Shown here piece after piece: positions 1 through 6,653 of a DNA stretch of 15,677 nt. Made by a program: the position numbers and the translations under genes. The notes under the pieces are model-generated. The model made no database searches, had not been told where the DNA came from, and was given only the letters and a program-made list of their open reading frames with translations. Origin of the DNA: Candidatus Roizmanbacteria bacterium (GTDB taxonomy: Bacteria > Patescibacteriota > Microgenomatia > UBA1406 > GWC2-37-13). The stretch is from contig JALWZV010000051.1 of NCBI GenBank assembly GCA_027002315.1, forward strand, positions 1-15,677, written 5' to 3'. The first letter of the stretch is position 1; each line of letters begins with the position of its first letter.

Positions 1-10
1 TTACTAATCA

Positions 11-37
11 ATTTCTAATGAACTAATGTTTTAAACA
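11..37 (+). repeat. 27-bp direct repeat, left copy
   Basis: These 27 bases are identical to 14898-14924, nearly 14.9 kb away. The right copy ends exactly where the insertion sequence begins, whereas this copy continues into ATAAAAAAC. It belongs to a family of TTTCTAAT-containing AT-rich intergenic sequence. Confidence 0.75.
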
Positions 38-132
38 ATAAAAAACAAAGAATGACGAATAATGATTAAAGATTAAAGAATATATTAAATTTCTAATTGA
101 CCTAATTTCTAATTTCCAATGCAAAGCACAAT

Positions 133-174
133 TGTATCTAGTATCTTGTATTTAGTATTTAGTATCTGGTATTT
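133..174 (+). repeat. Heptanucleotide tandem repeat, six units
   Basis: Six consecutive 7-base units fit the pattern nGTATYT: TGTATCT, AGTATCT, TGTATTT, AGTATTT, AGTATCT, GGTATTT. No reading frame crosses it. The array leads straight into the sequence TAGCACGTCATCGCAAG, which resembles the start of the palindromic element at 273. Confidence 0.75.
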
Positions 175-185
175 AGCACGTCATC

Positions 186-199
186 GCAAGTTTTCTTGC
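186..199. repeat. Short hairpin GCAAG-TTTT-CTTGC
   Basis: A perfect 5-bp stem with a four-T loop. It directly follows the CGTCATC word at 179-185, so it may be what is left of a truncated palindromic element whose left end is shared with the copy at 273. Confidence 0.5.
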
Positions 200-214
200 A
201 CAGACAGAGAGTAG

Positions 215-235
215 GGGTCGATCTTGTGTCGACCC
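215..235. repeat. Short hairpin with 7-bp stem
   Basis: GGGTCGA (215-221) pairs perfectly with TCGACCC (229-235) across a 7-base loop. It is more GC-rich than its surroundings. There is no T tract on either side, so a terminator role is not supported. Confidence 0.5.
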
Positions 236-272
236 GTCAATCAACGAGGTTAATTAATAGATTTGTTTAGCA

Positions 273-406
273 CGTCATCGCGAGAGAATGAAATGAACGA
301 AGCGATCTCCGCCTATATGAGAATAAAACCAATCTTTGTTTAATTTTCCATAATTATGTTAAAAACCATAACGGCGGAGATCGCTTCGCTGACGCTCGCG
401 ATGACG
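273..406. repeat. Palindromic repeat element, copy 1 (MITE-like or REP-like)
   Basis: The outer arms CGTCATCGCGAG (273-284) and CTCGCGATGACG (395-406) are perfect reverse complements. So are the inner arms GAAGCGATCTCCGCC (299-313) and GGCGGAGATCGCTTC (373-387). They enclose an AT-rich interior of about 59 bases. A related copy lies at 2675-2852, and the interior as well as the arms is conserved between the two. Short repeats beginning CGTCATYGCGAG are, from general knowledge, familiar as dispersed intergenic repeats in many bacteria. Whether this one is mobile is not known from the window. Confidence 0.8.
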
Positions 407-451
407 ATATTTACAATCTTCTTTAACCTTGAAGGTTTTAGTACGTTTACT

Positions 452-513
452 ACCATAACGGCGGGGATTGTAACGATAAGATTCTAAGAGTGGAGATTAT
501 CACGATATTTACA
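452..513. repeat. Degenerate tandem copy of the palindromic element right arm
   Basis: ACCATAACGGCGG (452-464) repeats 365-377, and ACGATATTTACA (502-513) repeats 404-415. The segment between them is diverged and about ten bases longer. The right arm of the element at 273-406 therefore appears to have been duplicated in tandem and then to have decayed. Confidence 0.6.
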
Positions 514-562
514 TATCTGAGATTGTTGAAATAGTTAAGGTATAGATTTTTTTGAATTTTTC

Positions 563-570
563 TGTATAAT
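563..570 (+). promoter_or_regulatory. Probable -10 promoter element of rplU
   Basis: A perfect TATAAT lies at 565-570, directly preceded by TG. No convincing -35 is seen at the usual distance. Transcription would start near 577, only a few bases before the tandem ATG codons at 580 and 583. This leaves no room for an L21-type leader and suggests an almost leaderless message. Confidence 0.6.
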
Positions 571-582
571 TACTAAACTATG

Positions 583-888
583 ATGTTTGCAGTAATTAAA
601 ACAGGCGGAAAACAATACTTAGTCAAAAAAGACGATGAGTTATATGTGGACAACTTAGGATTAGAGCAAGGAAAGAAAACCGACGTAGATATGTTGGCCA
701 TGTTTGACACGGAGACAAAAAAAGTTGAGTTAGGAAAACCTGTTTTAGATAAGAAAGTTAAGATAGAGGTTTTAGAAAATTTAAAAGGAGATAAGATTAG
801 AGTAGCAAGATTTAAGTCTAAAGTTAGATACAGAAAAGTTAGAGGTTATAGACACTCATTGTCTAAGATAAAAGTTGTAAAAATATAA
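583..888 (+). CDS. rplU: 50S ribosomal protein L21
   Basis: Large-subunit ribosomal protein that binds 23S rRNA. The product is 101 residues, the usual bacterial length. The N-terminal motif AVIKTGGKQY (3-12) and the basic C-terminal signature KVRYRKVRGYRH (80-91) are both diagnostic. Two ATG codons are adjacent (580 and 583). The second gives MFAVIKTGGKQ, which matches the normal family start, and it lies further from the predicted transcription start near 577, so it is preferred. The gene is followed after seven bases by rpmA, the conserved L21-L27 order. There is no Shine-Dalgarno sequence. Obg, a common third partner, is absent here and its place is taken by lemA. Confidence 0.97.
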   Translation: MFAVIKTGGKQYLVKKDDELYVDNLGLEQGKKTDVDMLAMFDTETKKVELGKPVLDKKVKIEVLENLKGDKIRVARFKSKVRYRKVRGYRHSLSKIKVVKI

Positions 889-895
889 TTTAAAG

Positions 896-1141
896 ATGGC
901 GCATACTAAAGCTCAAAAAACAGTTAAAGGAAATAAAGACTCAATCTCAAAAAGACTAGGAGTAAAGATATATGGAGGTCAAGTAGCAAATCCTGGTAAC
1001 ATTATCGTTAGGCAGAGAGGAACGAAGTTTTACGCAGGTGAGGGTACAATTCTTGCTACTGATTTTACGATAATGGCTACAAAAAAAGGAGTGGTTAAAT
1101 TTTACAAATCAAGAGGAAAGCAGTATATTAAAATTATATAA
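896..1141 (+). CDS. rpmA: 50S ribosomal protein L27
   Basis: Ribosomal protein whose flexible N-terminus reaches the peptidyl-transferase centre. The product is 81 residues, slightly short for the family (about 85). The core SKRLGVK (18-24), GGQ, then GNIIVRQRGTKF with the following GxG segment is clear. The N-terminus begins MAHTKAQ without the cleavable extension seen in Firmicutes. The usual glycine-serine/NGRDS stretch reads VKGNKDS here (10-16). It starts seven bases after rplU with no Shine-Dalgarno sequence and must be cotranscribed with it. Confidence 0.97.
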   Translation: MAHTKAQKTVKGNKDSISKRLGVKIYGGQVANPGNIIVRQRGTKFYAGEGTILATDFTIMATKKGVVKFYKSRGKQYIKII

Positions 1142-1156
1142 GTTTTTAATCTAATT

Positions 1157-1708
1157 ATGAACACTACATTATTGGTGCTGGGAGGATTAGGGCTGGTTGT
1201 CCTGTATCTAATTTTCGCTTATAACAAATTAATTGTACTGAGAACAAGAATACAAGAAGCTTTATCAAGCATCGATGTTCAGTTGAAAAGAAGAGCAGAT
1301 CTGATTCCTAACTTAGTTAACACAGTAAAGGGTTACGCAAAGCATGAGAAAGGTGTTTTTGAAAATGTTACGAAGGCAAGAAGCGCTATTATGTCAGCTA
1401 AAACACCAATGGAAAAGGCAAAGGCTGATGCTGGTTTAACTATGGCTTTAAAGTCATTGTTTGCAGTAGCAGAGGCTTATCCTAACTTAAAAGCTAATGA
1501 AAATTTTCAAGATTTACAAAGACAGTTAGAAGATACCGAAGATAAAATCGCTTATTCTAGACAATTTTATAACAGCAACGTTTTAGAGTACAACACGAAA
1601 GTTTTGTCTTTTCCTATAAACCTAATCGCTGGAATCTTTGGGTTTAAGCAAGAAGAGTTTTTTAAAGCGGACGAAGGGGATAGAAAAAACGTAAAAGTAG
1701 AGTTTTAA
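1157..1708 (+). CDS. lemA: LemA family membrane protein
   Basis: LemA-family protein of 183 residues. One N-terminal membrane helix (about 4-22) is followed by a helical domain. The family hallmark, an IDVQLKRRADLIPNLVNTVKGY-like stretch, runs over 39-60, with KHEKGVFENVTKAR after it and AYPNLKANENFQ near 107-118. The C-terminal part contains the conserved EYNT...FP pattern. LemA proteins are anchored in the membrane and are very often encoded next to htpX, as here, where only three bases separate the two genes. The molecular role is still unclear. A function alongside HtpX in membrane protein quality control is inferred from gene order. Fifteen bases separate it from rpmA and there is no clear ribosome binding site. 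Confidence 0.93.
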   Translation: MNTTLLVLGGLGLVVLYLIFAYNKLIVLRTRIQEALSSIDVQLKRRADLIPNLVNTVKGYAKHEKGVFENVTKARSAIMSAKTPMEKAKADAGLTMALKSLFAVAEAYPNLKANENFQDLQRQLEDTEDKIAYSRQFYNSNVLEYNTKVLSFPINLIAGIFGFKQEEFFKADEGDRKNVKVEF

Positions 1709-1711
1709 AAA

Positions 1712-2605
1712 GTGACAGTATATTCTCAGATAACTGGAAATAAAAGAAGAACTTACCTTATATTCTTTTTCTTTATAGTCGTATTAGTGGGCTTTTTTTA
1801 TTTAGTTGGTTATTTTGTTGACTCTTCTAATACCTTCCTTATTTTAGGCTTACTCTTTTCTATCTTTACATCTGTAGTGAGTTACTATAACTCAGATAAG
1901 ATTGTTTTATATATGGCCGGAGCACGACCAGCTTCAAAAGAACAATTTTTCGATTTATATACTGTTGTTGAGAATTTATCCATGGCTACTGGTTTACCAA
2001 AGCCAAAAGTTTACGTTATTGATGATATATCTCCTAACGCTTTTGCTACTGGTAGAGATCCAAAACATGCCGTTGTTTGTGCAACAACAGGGTTATTGAG
2101 TATGTTAGATAGGGGAGAACTTGAGGGCGTTATCGCTCATGAGCTTTCTCACATCAAGAATTACGATATTTTAGTTGCAACTGTGGTAGCTGTGTTGGTC
2201 GGAACGATAGCGTTTATCAGTGATTGGGTTTTAAGATATATCTGGTGGGGAGGTTCTGACAGTGATAGAAAGGAGAGAAGTCCGTTTTTATACGGAGTAT
2301 TTCTTTTATCTTTAATCTTGATGCCCATAACTGCCACCTTAATTCAGTTGGCGATATCTCGCAGAAGAGAGTATTTAGCTGATGCCTCAGCTGTTTTAAT
2401 TACACGTAACCCTAAAGGATTAATAGATGCGCTGCGTAAGATCTCTGGATATCCTGTAGGTTTAAGAAGAGTCTCAACCTCCACAGCCCATCTTTTTATT
2501 GTTAATCCATTTAAAAATGGAAAGGGTTTTAGTAAATGGCTTAGTGGTCTATTTTCCACCCATCCTCCTGTTGAGAAGAGGATAGAGTTATTGGAAAAGA
2601 TGTAA
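1712..2605 (+). CDS. htpX: HtpX-type membrane zinc metalloprotease
   Basis: M48-family integral-membrane protease that degrades misfolded membrane proteins. The product is 297 residues, a normal length. Two N-terminal membrane helices (about 14-35 and 40-58) precede a cytoplasmic segment. The zinc motif HELSH sits at 143-147 with the third ligand probably E220 in SRRREYLADASA. Further hydrophobic segments lie at about 153-170 and 192-215, and the conserved C-terminal FSTHPPVEKRIELL is present. The start is GTG at 1712, four bases after the lemA stop. The resulting N-terminus MTVYSQITGNKRRTY matches the form found in lemA-linked HtpX proteins, so the GTG is preferred to later ATGs. All catalytic residues are intact. 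Confidence 0.95.
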   Translation: MTVYSQITGNKRRTYLIFFFFIVVLVGFFYLVGYFVDSSNTFLILGLLFSIFTSVVSYYNSDKIVLYMAGARPASKEQFFDLYTVVENLSMATGLPKPKVYVIDDISPNAFATGRDPKHAVVCATTGLLSMLDRGELEGVIAHELSHIKNYDILVATVVAVLVGTIAFISDWVLRYIWWGGSDSDRKERSPFLYGVFLLSLILMPITATLIQLAISRRREYLADASAVLITRNPKGLIDALRKISGYPVGLRRVSTSTAHLFIVNPFKNGKGFSKWLSGLFSTHPPVEKRIELLEKM

Positions 2606-2640
2606 CGCGCTAGCAGAACGTAGAGTTCTTGCGCCGGTTA
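2603..2640 (+). terminator. Possible intrinsic terminator after htpX
   Basis: An imperfect stem forms over the htpX stop codon and just beyond: TAAC and GCGC (2603-2610) pair with GCGC and GTTA (2631-2640), and AGAAC (2615-2619) pairs with GTTCT (2625-2629), with small bulges. A T-rich stretch (TTTTTT, 2651-2656) follows after a gap of about ten bases. The late T tract makes this a weak terminator candidate. Confidence 0.35.
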
Positions 2641-2674
2641 TCTTATTAGTTTTTTTATGGTGACTGCTCTAATA

Positions 2675-2852
2675 CGTCATCGCGAGCGAGTGAAGCCACG
2701 TTAGACGTGGTGTAAACGAGCGTGGCGATCTCCGCCTATATGAGAGTGAAACTGGCTTTTGTTTAGTTTTTCACGGCAATATTTAAATTTCGTAACGGCG
2801 GGGATTGCTTCGTCGCTCACCGAGTTTGACTCGGTTCGTTCCTCGCAATGAC
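2675..2852. repeat. Palindromic repeat element, copy 2
   Basis: It opens with CGTCATCGCGAG (2675-2686), identical to copy 1, and ends with CTCGCAATGAC (2842-2852). The segment 2725-2745 is identical over 21 bases to 302-322, and the AT-rich interior up to CGTAACGGCGG aligns with copy 1 with one base of length difference. Each arm carries its own small hairpin that is absent from copy 1: CCACGT/ACGTGG at 2696-2710 and ACCGAGT/ACTCGGT at 2819-2835. This makes the copy about 45 bases longer. Confidence 0.8.
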
Positions 2853-2864
2853 TTCTCAGCCAAT

Positions 2865-2884
2865 CCGCCTTCGCCAGCAGGCGG
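2865..2884. repeat. Short GC-rich hairpin
   Basis: CCGCCT (2865-2870) pairs with AGGCGG (2879-2884) across an 8-base loop. It lies just outside palindromic element copy 2 and is strikingly GC-rich for this window. There is no T tract, so it is recorded as a repeat-type hairpin and not as a terminator. Confidence 0.5.
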
Positions 2885-2984
2885 GGAATTTATTTAGTAA
2901 TTAGGTTAATTAGGTTTAGAAATTATATCTCCACCCGTTTTTACAAAAAGAATAAAAAGTTTAGATTATTACAACAACATACAG

Positions 2985-2999
2985 CAACCCCCGAGGTTG
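2985..2999 (-). terminator. Hairpin directly after the feoB stop
   Basis: CAACC (2985-2989) and GGTTG (2995-2999) form a 5-bp stem with a CCCGA loop, two bases beyond the feoB stop codon when read on the minus strand. The nearest T-rich stretch on that strand is about 30 bases further on, so it may protect the 3' end of the message instead of terminating it. Confidence 0.3.
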
Positions 3000-3001
3000 G
3001 T

Positions 3002-4924
3002 TTAGATTTTAATTATGGAAAGGATTCTGGACACAGTTCCCGCTAAGATTATCGCTAATGATATCTCAAAAATAATTATGTAAAGTGTTTTTTTCCAACC
3101 TAATTCTTGTTTCAGAGCTGATATTGTTGCTATACACGGAATATAGAACATCGTTACCACGGATAAAGTTATCATCTGAGTATGAGAGAGTACAAGAGAG
3201 AAATTTGTTGTTCCGAGTAAACTTGCTAATGTAATAAGGATAAGTTCTTTTCTTAATATACCCAATATAAGTAATATTCCTGTGATGGAGGGCAATCCTA
3301 ACCATTTTACTGTTATTGGAGAGAGTATGCTTGATATAAGACCCAGCCAGTTGAATATTTCGAGCAGTTTAATAATAACTCCTGACAGTATCACCAAAGG
3401 GGCAGCTATTAACAAAAACTCTTTGACTCTGTACCATGTTAGGGTTAAGATTGTTTTTAAGTGAGGCATCTTATACTCAGGCATCTCCATAATAAGGTGA
3501 GTTTTTTTACCTTTAATAATCTTGGAGGACACTACTCCAGTTAATATGATTACGATGAGATCGAGTAGATATAGGAATAACACCCATCCTAAGCCCATAT
3601 ATTTTCCCACTAATCCCATAACCACAACCATAACGGCAGAACAAGGTACCAAAGTTGTGAGCAAGATAGTCAGAAATCTTTCTTTTTTCGATTCCATTAT
3701 CCTGCAGTTTAAACAAGCAGGAACGTTACACCCTAAACCCAACATCATAGGGATACATGATTTCCCTTGTACTCCTAGTTTACGCATAAAAGAGTCTGTT
3801 AAAAATGCAACACGAGATAAATATCCTAAATCCTCTAGAATATAGAGAATGATATAAAAAGGTATTATGTATGGAATTGTTATTTGGAAGATCGCTATCA
3901 TCGATTCCAAGGCAGACCAACCAAGCTGAGAAGCTGAGGATACACCTAAGTATAAGTTCCAGTAAGAGTGTAAAAAACTTGATGCTTTGTCAAACAAGAG
4001 GGATATGTAGTTTCCTATTTTGAACGTAAATCCAAACAATCCTCCCAACCCGAAGATCATAATCAAGTATCCCCAGATCTTGTGAGAGGTCATTTTCTCT
4101 AATTTCTTTTTCCATCCTTTTTCGTGTACATTTTGCACAGTTAGAACTTTGTTTGTTATCTCTGTAGCTTTGTGCAATCTTTCTGAGGCGATTAGTATTT
4201 GTGACGAGTATCCAAATCTTTTTTCTAAATTCTTAATGATATTCTCAACGACTTGTTTTGTTTTTTGATTTAAGGTAGAAAAGTCATTATTGGCGTTATT
4301 TTCTAATAATTTTATGGATATGAATCTTGGAGATAGGTTGTGTTTTATATCCTTTATATGATTAGTAATTTTATTTATTTTATCTTCTATATCTTGAGAA
4401 TAGGCTATTTTCTTTGGTAATTTTAGATTACTTTTTAATTTAAGAATCTTTTTTAAAAGTTCTGTCATTCCTTCTTTTTTTGTAGCTACTGTTTCTATTA
4501 CAGGACATCCTGTTATTTCTTCAAGCAACTTTTTGTTTATTTTTATTCCTTTTTGTTTAGCAATATCTGCCATATTGAGTACAATAATCGTTGGTTTTTT
4601 TAACTCAATTAACTGCAGAGTAAACATAAGCCCTCTTTGTGGATTTGTTGAGTCTATGACGTTTAAAACTATGTCGGAGTTCATCAAGATTTTATGTTCT
4701 CTTTTAAATTTATTTGGAAAAATATCTATGGTTTGAACTCCAGGTAAATCTGAGATTATTATTTTTTTATCTCTGAAGCGGATAGATTTTCTGATTCCTT
4801 TTATTGTTTTTCCTTCCCAATTTCCTGTGTGCTCATGAGATGACGTTAGAGTATTAAACAAGACAGATTTTCCACTATTAGCTCTTCCTACGATGGCAAC
4901 ATTTATGCTGTGATGTTTATTCAT
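3002..4924 (-). CDS. feoB: Ferrous iron transporter FeoB
   Basis: Inner-membrane Fe(II) transporter with an N-terminal GTPase domain. From ATG 4924 it is 640 residues, shorter than the 700-770 of many FeoB proteins. The GTPase motifs are GRANSGKS (13-20), DLPG (59-62), NMAD (117-120) and a G5-like ETVATKKEG (144-152). A linker leads to a membrane domain from about 283, with the Gate signature GCNVPA (398-403), LRKEL (557-561) and YIPC (594-597). The switch I region reads GNWEGKT where GNWPGVT is usual. Upstream TTG 4939 could extend it by five residues. ATG 4924 is preferred because it forms an 8-base ATGAATAA overlap with the feoA stop, mirroring the junction upstream in the operon. Four cysteines cluster at 390-407. 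Confidence 0.93.
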   Translation of the reverse strand: MNKHHSINVAIVGRANSGKSVLFNTLTSSHEHTGNWEGKTIKGIRKSIRFRDKKIIISDLPGVQTIDIFPNKFKREHKILMNSDIVLNVIDSTNPQRGLMFTLQLIELKKPTIIVLNMADIAKQKGIKINKKLLEEITGCPVIETVATKKEGMTELLKKILKLKSNLKLPKKIAYSQDIEDKINKITNHIKDIKHNLSPRFISIKLLENNANNDFSTLNQKTKQVVENIIKNLEKRFGYSSQILIASERLHKATEITNKVLTVQNVHEKGWKKKLEKMTSHKIWGYLIMIFGLGGLFGFTFKIGNYISLLFDKASSFLHSYWNLYLGVSSASQLGWSALESMIAIFQITIPYIIPFYIILYILEDLGYLSRVAFLTDSFMRKLGVQGKSCIPMMLGLGCNVPACLNCRIMESKKERFLTILLTTLVPCSAVMVVVMGLVGKYMGLGWVLFLYLLDLIVIILTGVVSSKIIKGKKTHLIMEMPEYKMPHLKTILTLTWYRVKEFLLIAAPLVILSGVIIKLLEIFNWLGLISSILSPITVKWLGLPSITGILLILGILRKELILITLASLLGTTNFSLVLSHTQMITLSVVTMFYIPCIATISALKQELGWKKTLYIIIFEISLAIILAGTVSRILSIIKI

Positions 4925-5144
4925 TTTGAGTCGTAACAATCACTTTTGAGGCAAGACCTTTACCTAAGATTACTTTTGAGTTTTGAATCTCAATCTCTAT
5001 AGCTCCTAAGAGTGGTTTTTTAATCAACTTTATTTTTTCATCTGGAATTATGCCAAAGTTAGATAGTCTAGACTCTGCATTTTTACCAGCCATAATTGAT
5101 TTAACTAAGGCCTTTTGTCCTTCTTTCAAATCTAGTATCGTCAT
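4917..5144 (-). CDS. feoA: FeoA-domain protein of the ferrous iron system
   Basis: Small cytoplasmic SH3-like protein of 75 residues, the family-normal size, thought to support FeoB activity. The pattern LKEGQKALVKSI (6-17), RLSNFGIIPDEKI (26-38) and GAIEIEI...VILGKGLASKVIV (47-70) is typical of FeoA, including the position where most family members have GxxPG before the central strand. The ATG (5144) overlaps the stop of the ABC permease as ATGA, a 4-base translational coupling arrangement, and its own stop overlaps the feoB start by eight bases. It is thus tied on both sides into the metal-uptake operon. Confidence 0.92.
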   Translation of the reverse strand: MTILDLKEGQKALVKSIMAGKNAESRLSNFGIIPDEKIKLIKKPLLGAIEIEIQNSKVILGKGLASKVIVTTQNE

Positions 5145-5902
5145 TTTTTAAAGAAAACGGAAATTATAAAGATAAAAGCATTCACCAAGATAATAACTGG
5201 TCCAAGTGGTAAAGATGTTAATTTAAAAATACCAATAGCTATTATAGTTGAAAGTGCAGATATTAATATTGAGGTGAAGATAAAGCTTTTTAAGTTTGAG
5301 GTTATGTTTTTGGCTGAAGATACAGGTATAGCTATTAGCGCTGCTGTGAGTAATCCGCCAACCAGTCTTACTCCCAAACTAACCACAAGAGATATTAGCA
5401 GTAAGTATATTAACTTAAACAGAGAGACATTTATTTTTTCTATTTTTGCTAAATCTTCAGATATGGTAATGAGTACCATTTTTTTAAATATTTTCCTAAT
5501 TAATATAATCAAGAAGGTTGAGATAATAACAACTATTACTGTTTCAGACAAACCAATATTTGTTATGTTGCCTATCAGCGCTTCCTCTGCTTCTTCCATA
5601 GGAAGAAGTAAAAAACCCAGGGCAACTCCAGTTGCAAATATGATTGCGGTTAGGCTCTCAGTTGAGAGAAATGTTCTTTTTTCTAGATACCAGATTATAA
5701 GCGCACCCAGTATCACAAATGGAAAAGCTCCAACCGAGATATTAAAACCAAATAACAAAGCCAATGCGACTCCTGGTATAGCCAAGTGTCCAAGTGGTCC
5801 AGCTGTGAGAACGGCTTTTCTTTGCAGCATAAGTGTTCCAATATAGGCAGAGAGAATAGATATGGACAAGGAGCTTATTGTGATTAAGATTATTTCATTC
5901 AT
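5141..5902 (-). CDS. ABC-3 family metal transporter permease (ZnuB/MntB-like)
   Basis: Membrane component of a metal ABC importer of the ZnuB/TroC/MntB type, 253 residues with about seven or eight hydrophobic segments. The ABC-3 signature is clear: GPLGHLAIPGVALALL (35-50), TESLTAIIFATGVALG (81-96), and the cytoplasmic coupling region VRLVGGLLTAALIAIPVSSAKN (178-199) that contacts the ATPase. Zinc, manganese or iron cannot be distinguished from sequence. The start ATGAATGA overlaps the end of the ATPase gene by eight bases, and the TGA stop overlaps the feoA ATG. The position next to feoAB makes Fe(II) or Mn(II) plausible; this is inference. Confidence 0.9.
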   Translation of the reverse strand: MNEIILITISSLSISILSAYIGTLMLQRKAVLTAGPLGHLAIPGVALALLFGFNISVGAFPFVILGALIIWYLEKRTFLSTESLTAIIFATGVALGFLLLPMEEAEEALIGNITNIGLSETVIVVIISTFLIILIRKIFKKMVLITISEDLAKIEKINVSLFKLIYLLLISLVVSLGVRLVGGLLTAALIAIPVSSAKNITSNLKSFIFTSILISALSTIIAIGIFKLTSLPLGPVIILVNAFIFIISVFFKK

Positions 5903-6587
5903 GGTTGTGATTGTATAACCTTATAGGTTTTTCATAAATTTTTTTTAGTAATTTTTCATCTATTTTTTCTATAGAGGGTAAAACGCATTTAAAATTATGA
6001 CTTAAGCAAAGGACGTTGCTGGAATATTTATAAATCACATTTAGATCATGAGTTACGAGTATTATGGTTACACCCTTTTTTGATAATTTATGAAGATACG
6101 AATATATCTTTTCTTGAGATGATCTATCTATTCCTGTTGTCGGTTCATCTAAGATGAGAACATTTGGATTGTTTAACAAGCTCCATGTAAGTAGTACCTT
6201 TTGGAATTCACCCCCAGATAATGCACTAATCTTTTTTTTGAAAATAGAACCGTCATTAATATTTAATTGAGTAAATATTTTTTTTATTTTTTGAGTTTGA
6301 GTGTTTTTTAGTTGGAAAAAGTCGGACACAGAAAGCGGTAGGTTTAGTAAAGAAAAAGGAGTTAGTCCTTGTGGTAAATACCCAAAATTTATGTTTTTTT
6401 CCCAGTTTATCTTTCCTCGATAGGGAATAAGTTTAAGCAATGCCTTTATAAGCATAGATTTTCCTACTCCATTTGGTCCAAGGATGGTTAATATTTCACC
6501 TGTCTTAAGATTAAACGTTAAGTTTTTGATAATTTCTTGTTTGTCAATTGTGATGGTTAGATCTTTAACCTCGAGTATATTTTGCAT
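5895..6587 (-). CDS. Metal ABC transporter ATP-binding protein (ZnuC/MntA-like)
   Basis: Nucleotide-binding subunit that powers the adjacent ABC-3 permease, 230 residues from the chosen ATG. It shows Walker A GPNGVGKS (37-44), Q-loop YLPQ (70-73), signature LSGGEFQK (123-130), Walker B VLILDEP (143-149) and H-loop VTHD (178-181), so it should be active. It ends in a short histidine-bearing tail, NHNHE. The open frame runs upstream to 6665, but the ATG at 6587 begins MQNILEVKDLTI, the normal family N-terminus. A good extended -10 element lies inside the extra stretch, ending seven bases before this ATG. It is first in a four-gene operon. No substrate-binding lipoprotein is encoded in the window. 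Confidence 0.9.
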   Translation of the reverse strand: MQNILEVKDLTITIDKQEIIKNLTFNLKTGEILTILGPNGVGKSMLIKALLKLIPYRGKINWEKNINFGYLPQGLTPFSLLNLPLSVSDFFQLKNTQTQKIKKIFTQLNINDGSIFKKKISALSGGEFQKVLLTWSLLNNPNVLILDEPTTGIDRSSQEKIYSYLHKLSKKGVTIILVTHDLNVIYKYSSNVLCLSHNFKCVLPSIEKIDEKLLKKIYEKPIRLYNHNHE

Positions 6588-6594
6588 AACGTAT

Positions 6595-6603
6595 ATTTTA
6601 ACA
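6595..6603 (-). promoter_or_regulatory. Extended -10 promoter of the metal-uptake operon
   Basis: Read on the minus strand, TG-T-TAAAAT occupies 6603-6595, a good extended -10 element. Only seven bases separate it from the ATG at 6587, so the predicted message would start at or within a base or two of the start codon. No metal-responsive operator palindrome was recognised. Confidence 0.55.
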
Positions 6604-6634
6604 GAATTAGCAATCAAAGCCTTAGAAAATGTTC

Positions 6635-6640
6635 TATAAT
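6635..6640 (+). promoter_or_regulatory. -10 element of the 501-residue protein gene
   Basis: A perfect TATAAT lies 13 bases before the ATG at 6654, giving a predicted leader of about six bases. The stretch TTCTATAATATAACTTTAA around it closely matches the one upstream of recG (TTCTATAATTAACTTTAA). It is divergent from the promoter at 6595-6603, so one 66-base gap serves both operons. Confidence 0.55.
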
Positions 6641-6653
6641 ATAACTTTAACTT

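Larger units (their letters stand above)
1..579. other. Gene-free, repeat-rich intergenic region
   Basis: No credible coding region is seen on either strand. The first 130 bases are AT-only-like low complexity with repeated TTTCTAAT words (for example 12-19, 90-98 and 106-114). They are followed by a heptanucleotide array (133-174), two small hairpins (186-199 and 215-235), a large palindromic element (273-406) and a degenerate extra copy of its right arm (452-513). The promoter of rplU lies at the extreme right. A tight stack of repeats like this, beside a window edge, could also mark an assembly break; that is inference. Confidence 0.8.
2606..3001. other. Gene-free gap between convergent htpX and feoB
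   Basis: No coding region is seen. The gap holds a possible terminator for htpX (2603-2640), the second palindromic element (2675-2852), a small hairpin (2865-2884), AT-rich sequence with AATTAGGTTAATTAGG repeats near 2897-2917, and a hairpin immediately after the feoB stop (2985-2999). It separates two operons that converge. Confidence 0.75.

Noticed and set aside
1..180. CRISPR-like array at the left end
   Set aside because: The TTTCTAAT words and heptads are short, irregular and lack spacers of uniform length; no cas gene is present.
571..582. An L21 leader regulatory RNA before rplU
   Set aside because: The only good -10 element lies nine bases before the first ATG, leaving no space for a structured leader.
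3522..3845. A 107-codon plus-strand frame inside feoB
   Set aside because: Antisense to the conserved FeoB gate region; no start signal or recognisable motif.
5274..5846. A 190-codon open frame on the plus strand
   Set aside because: It is the antisense shadow of the ABC-3 permease, which has clear family motifs, and its own translation shows no protein-like pattern.
5141..5897. UGA read as glycine (alternative code of Gracilibacteria or Absconditabacteria)
   Set aside because: TGA ends both ABC transporter genes at family-normal lengths and in overlaps with the next start codons, and no in-frame TGA is needed inside any conserved protein.
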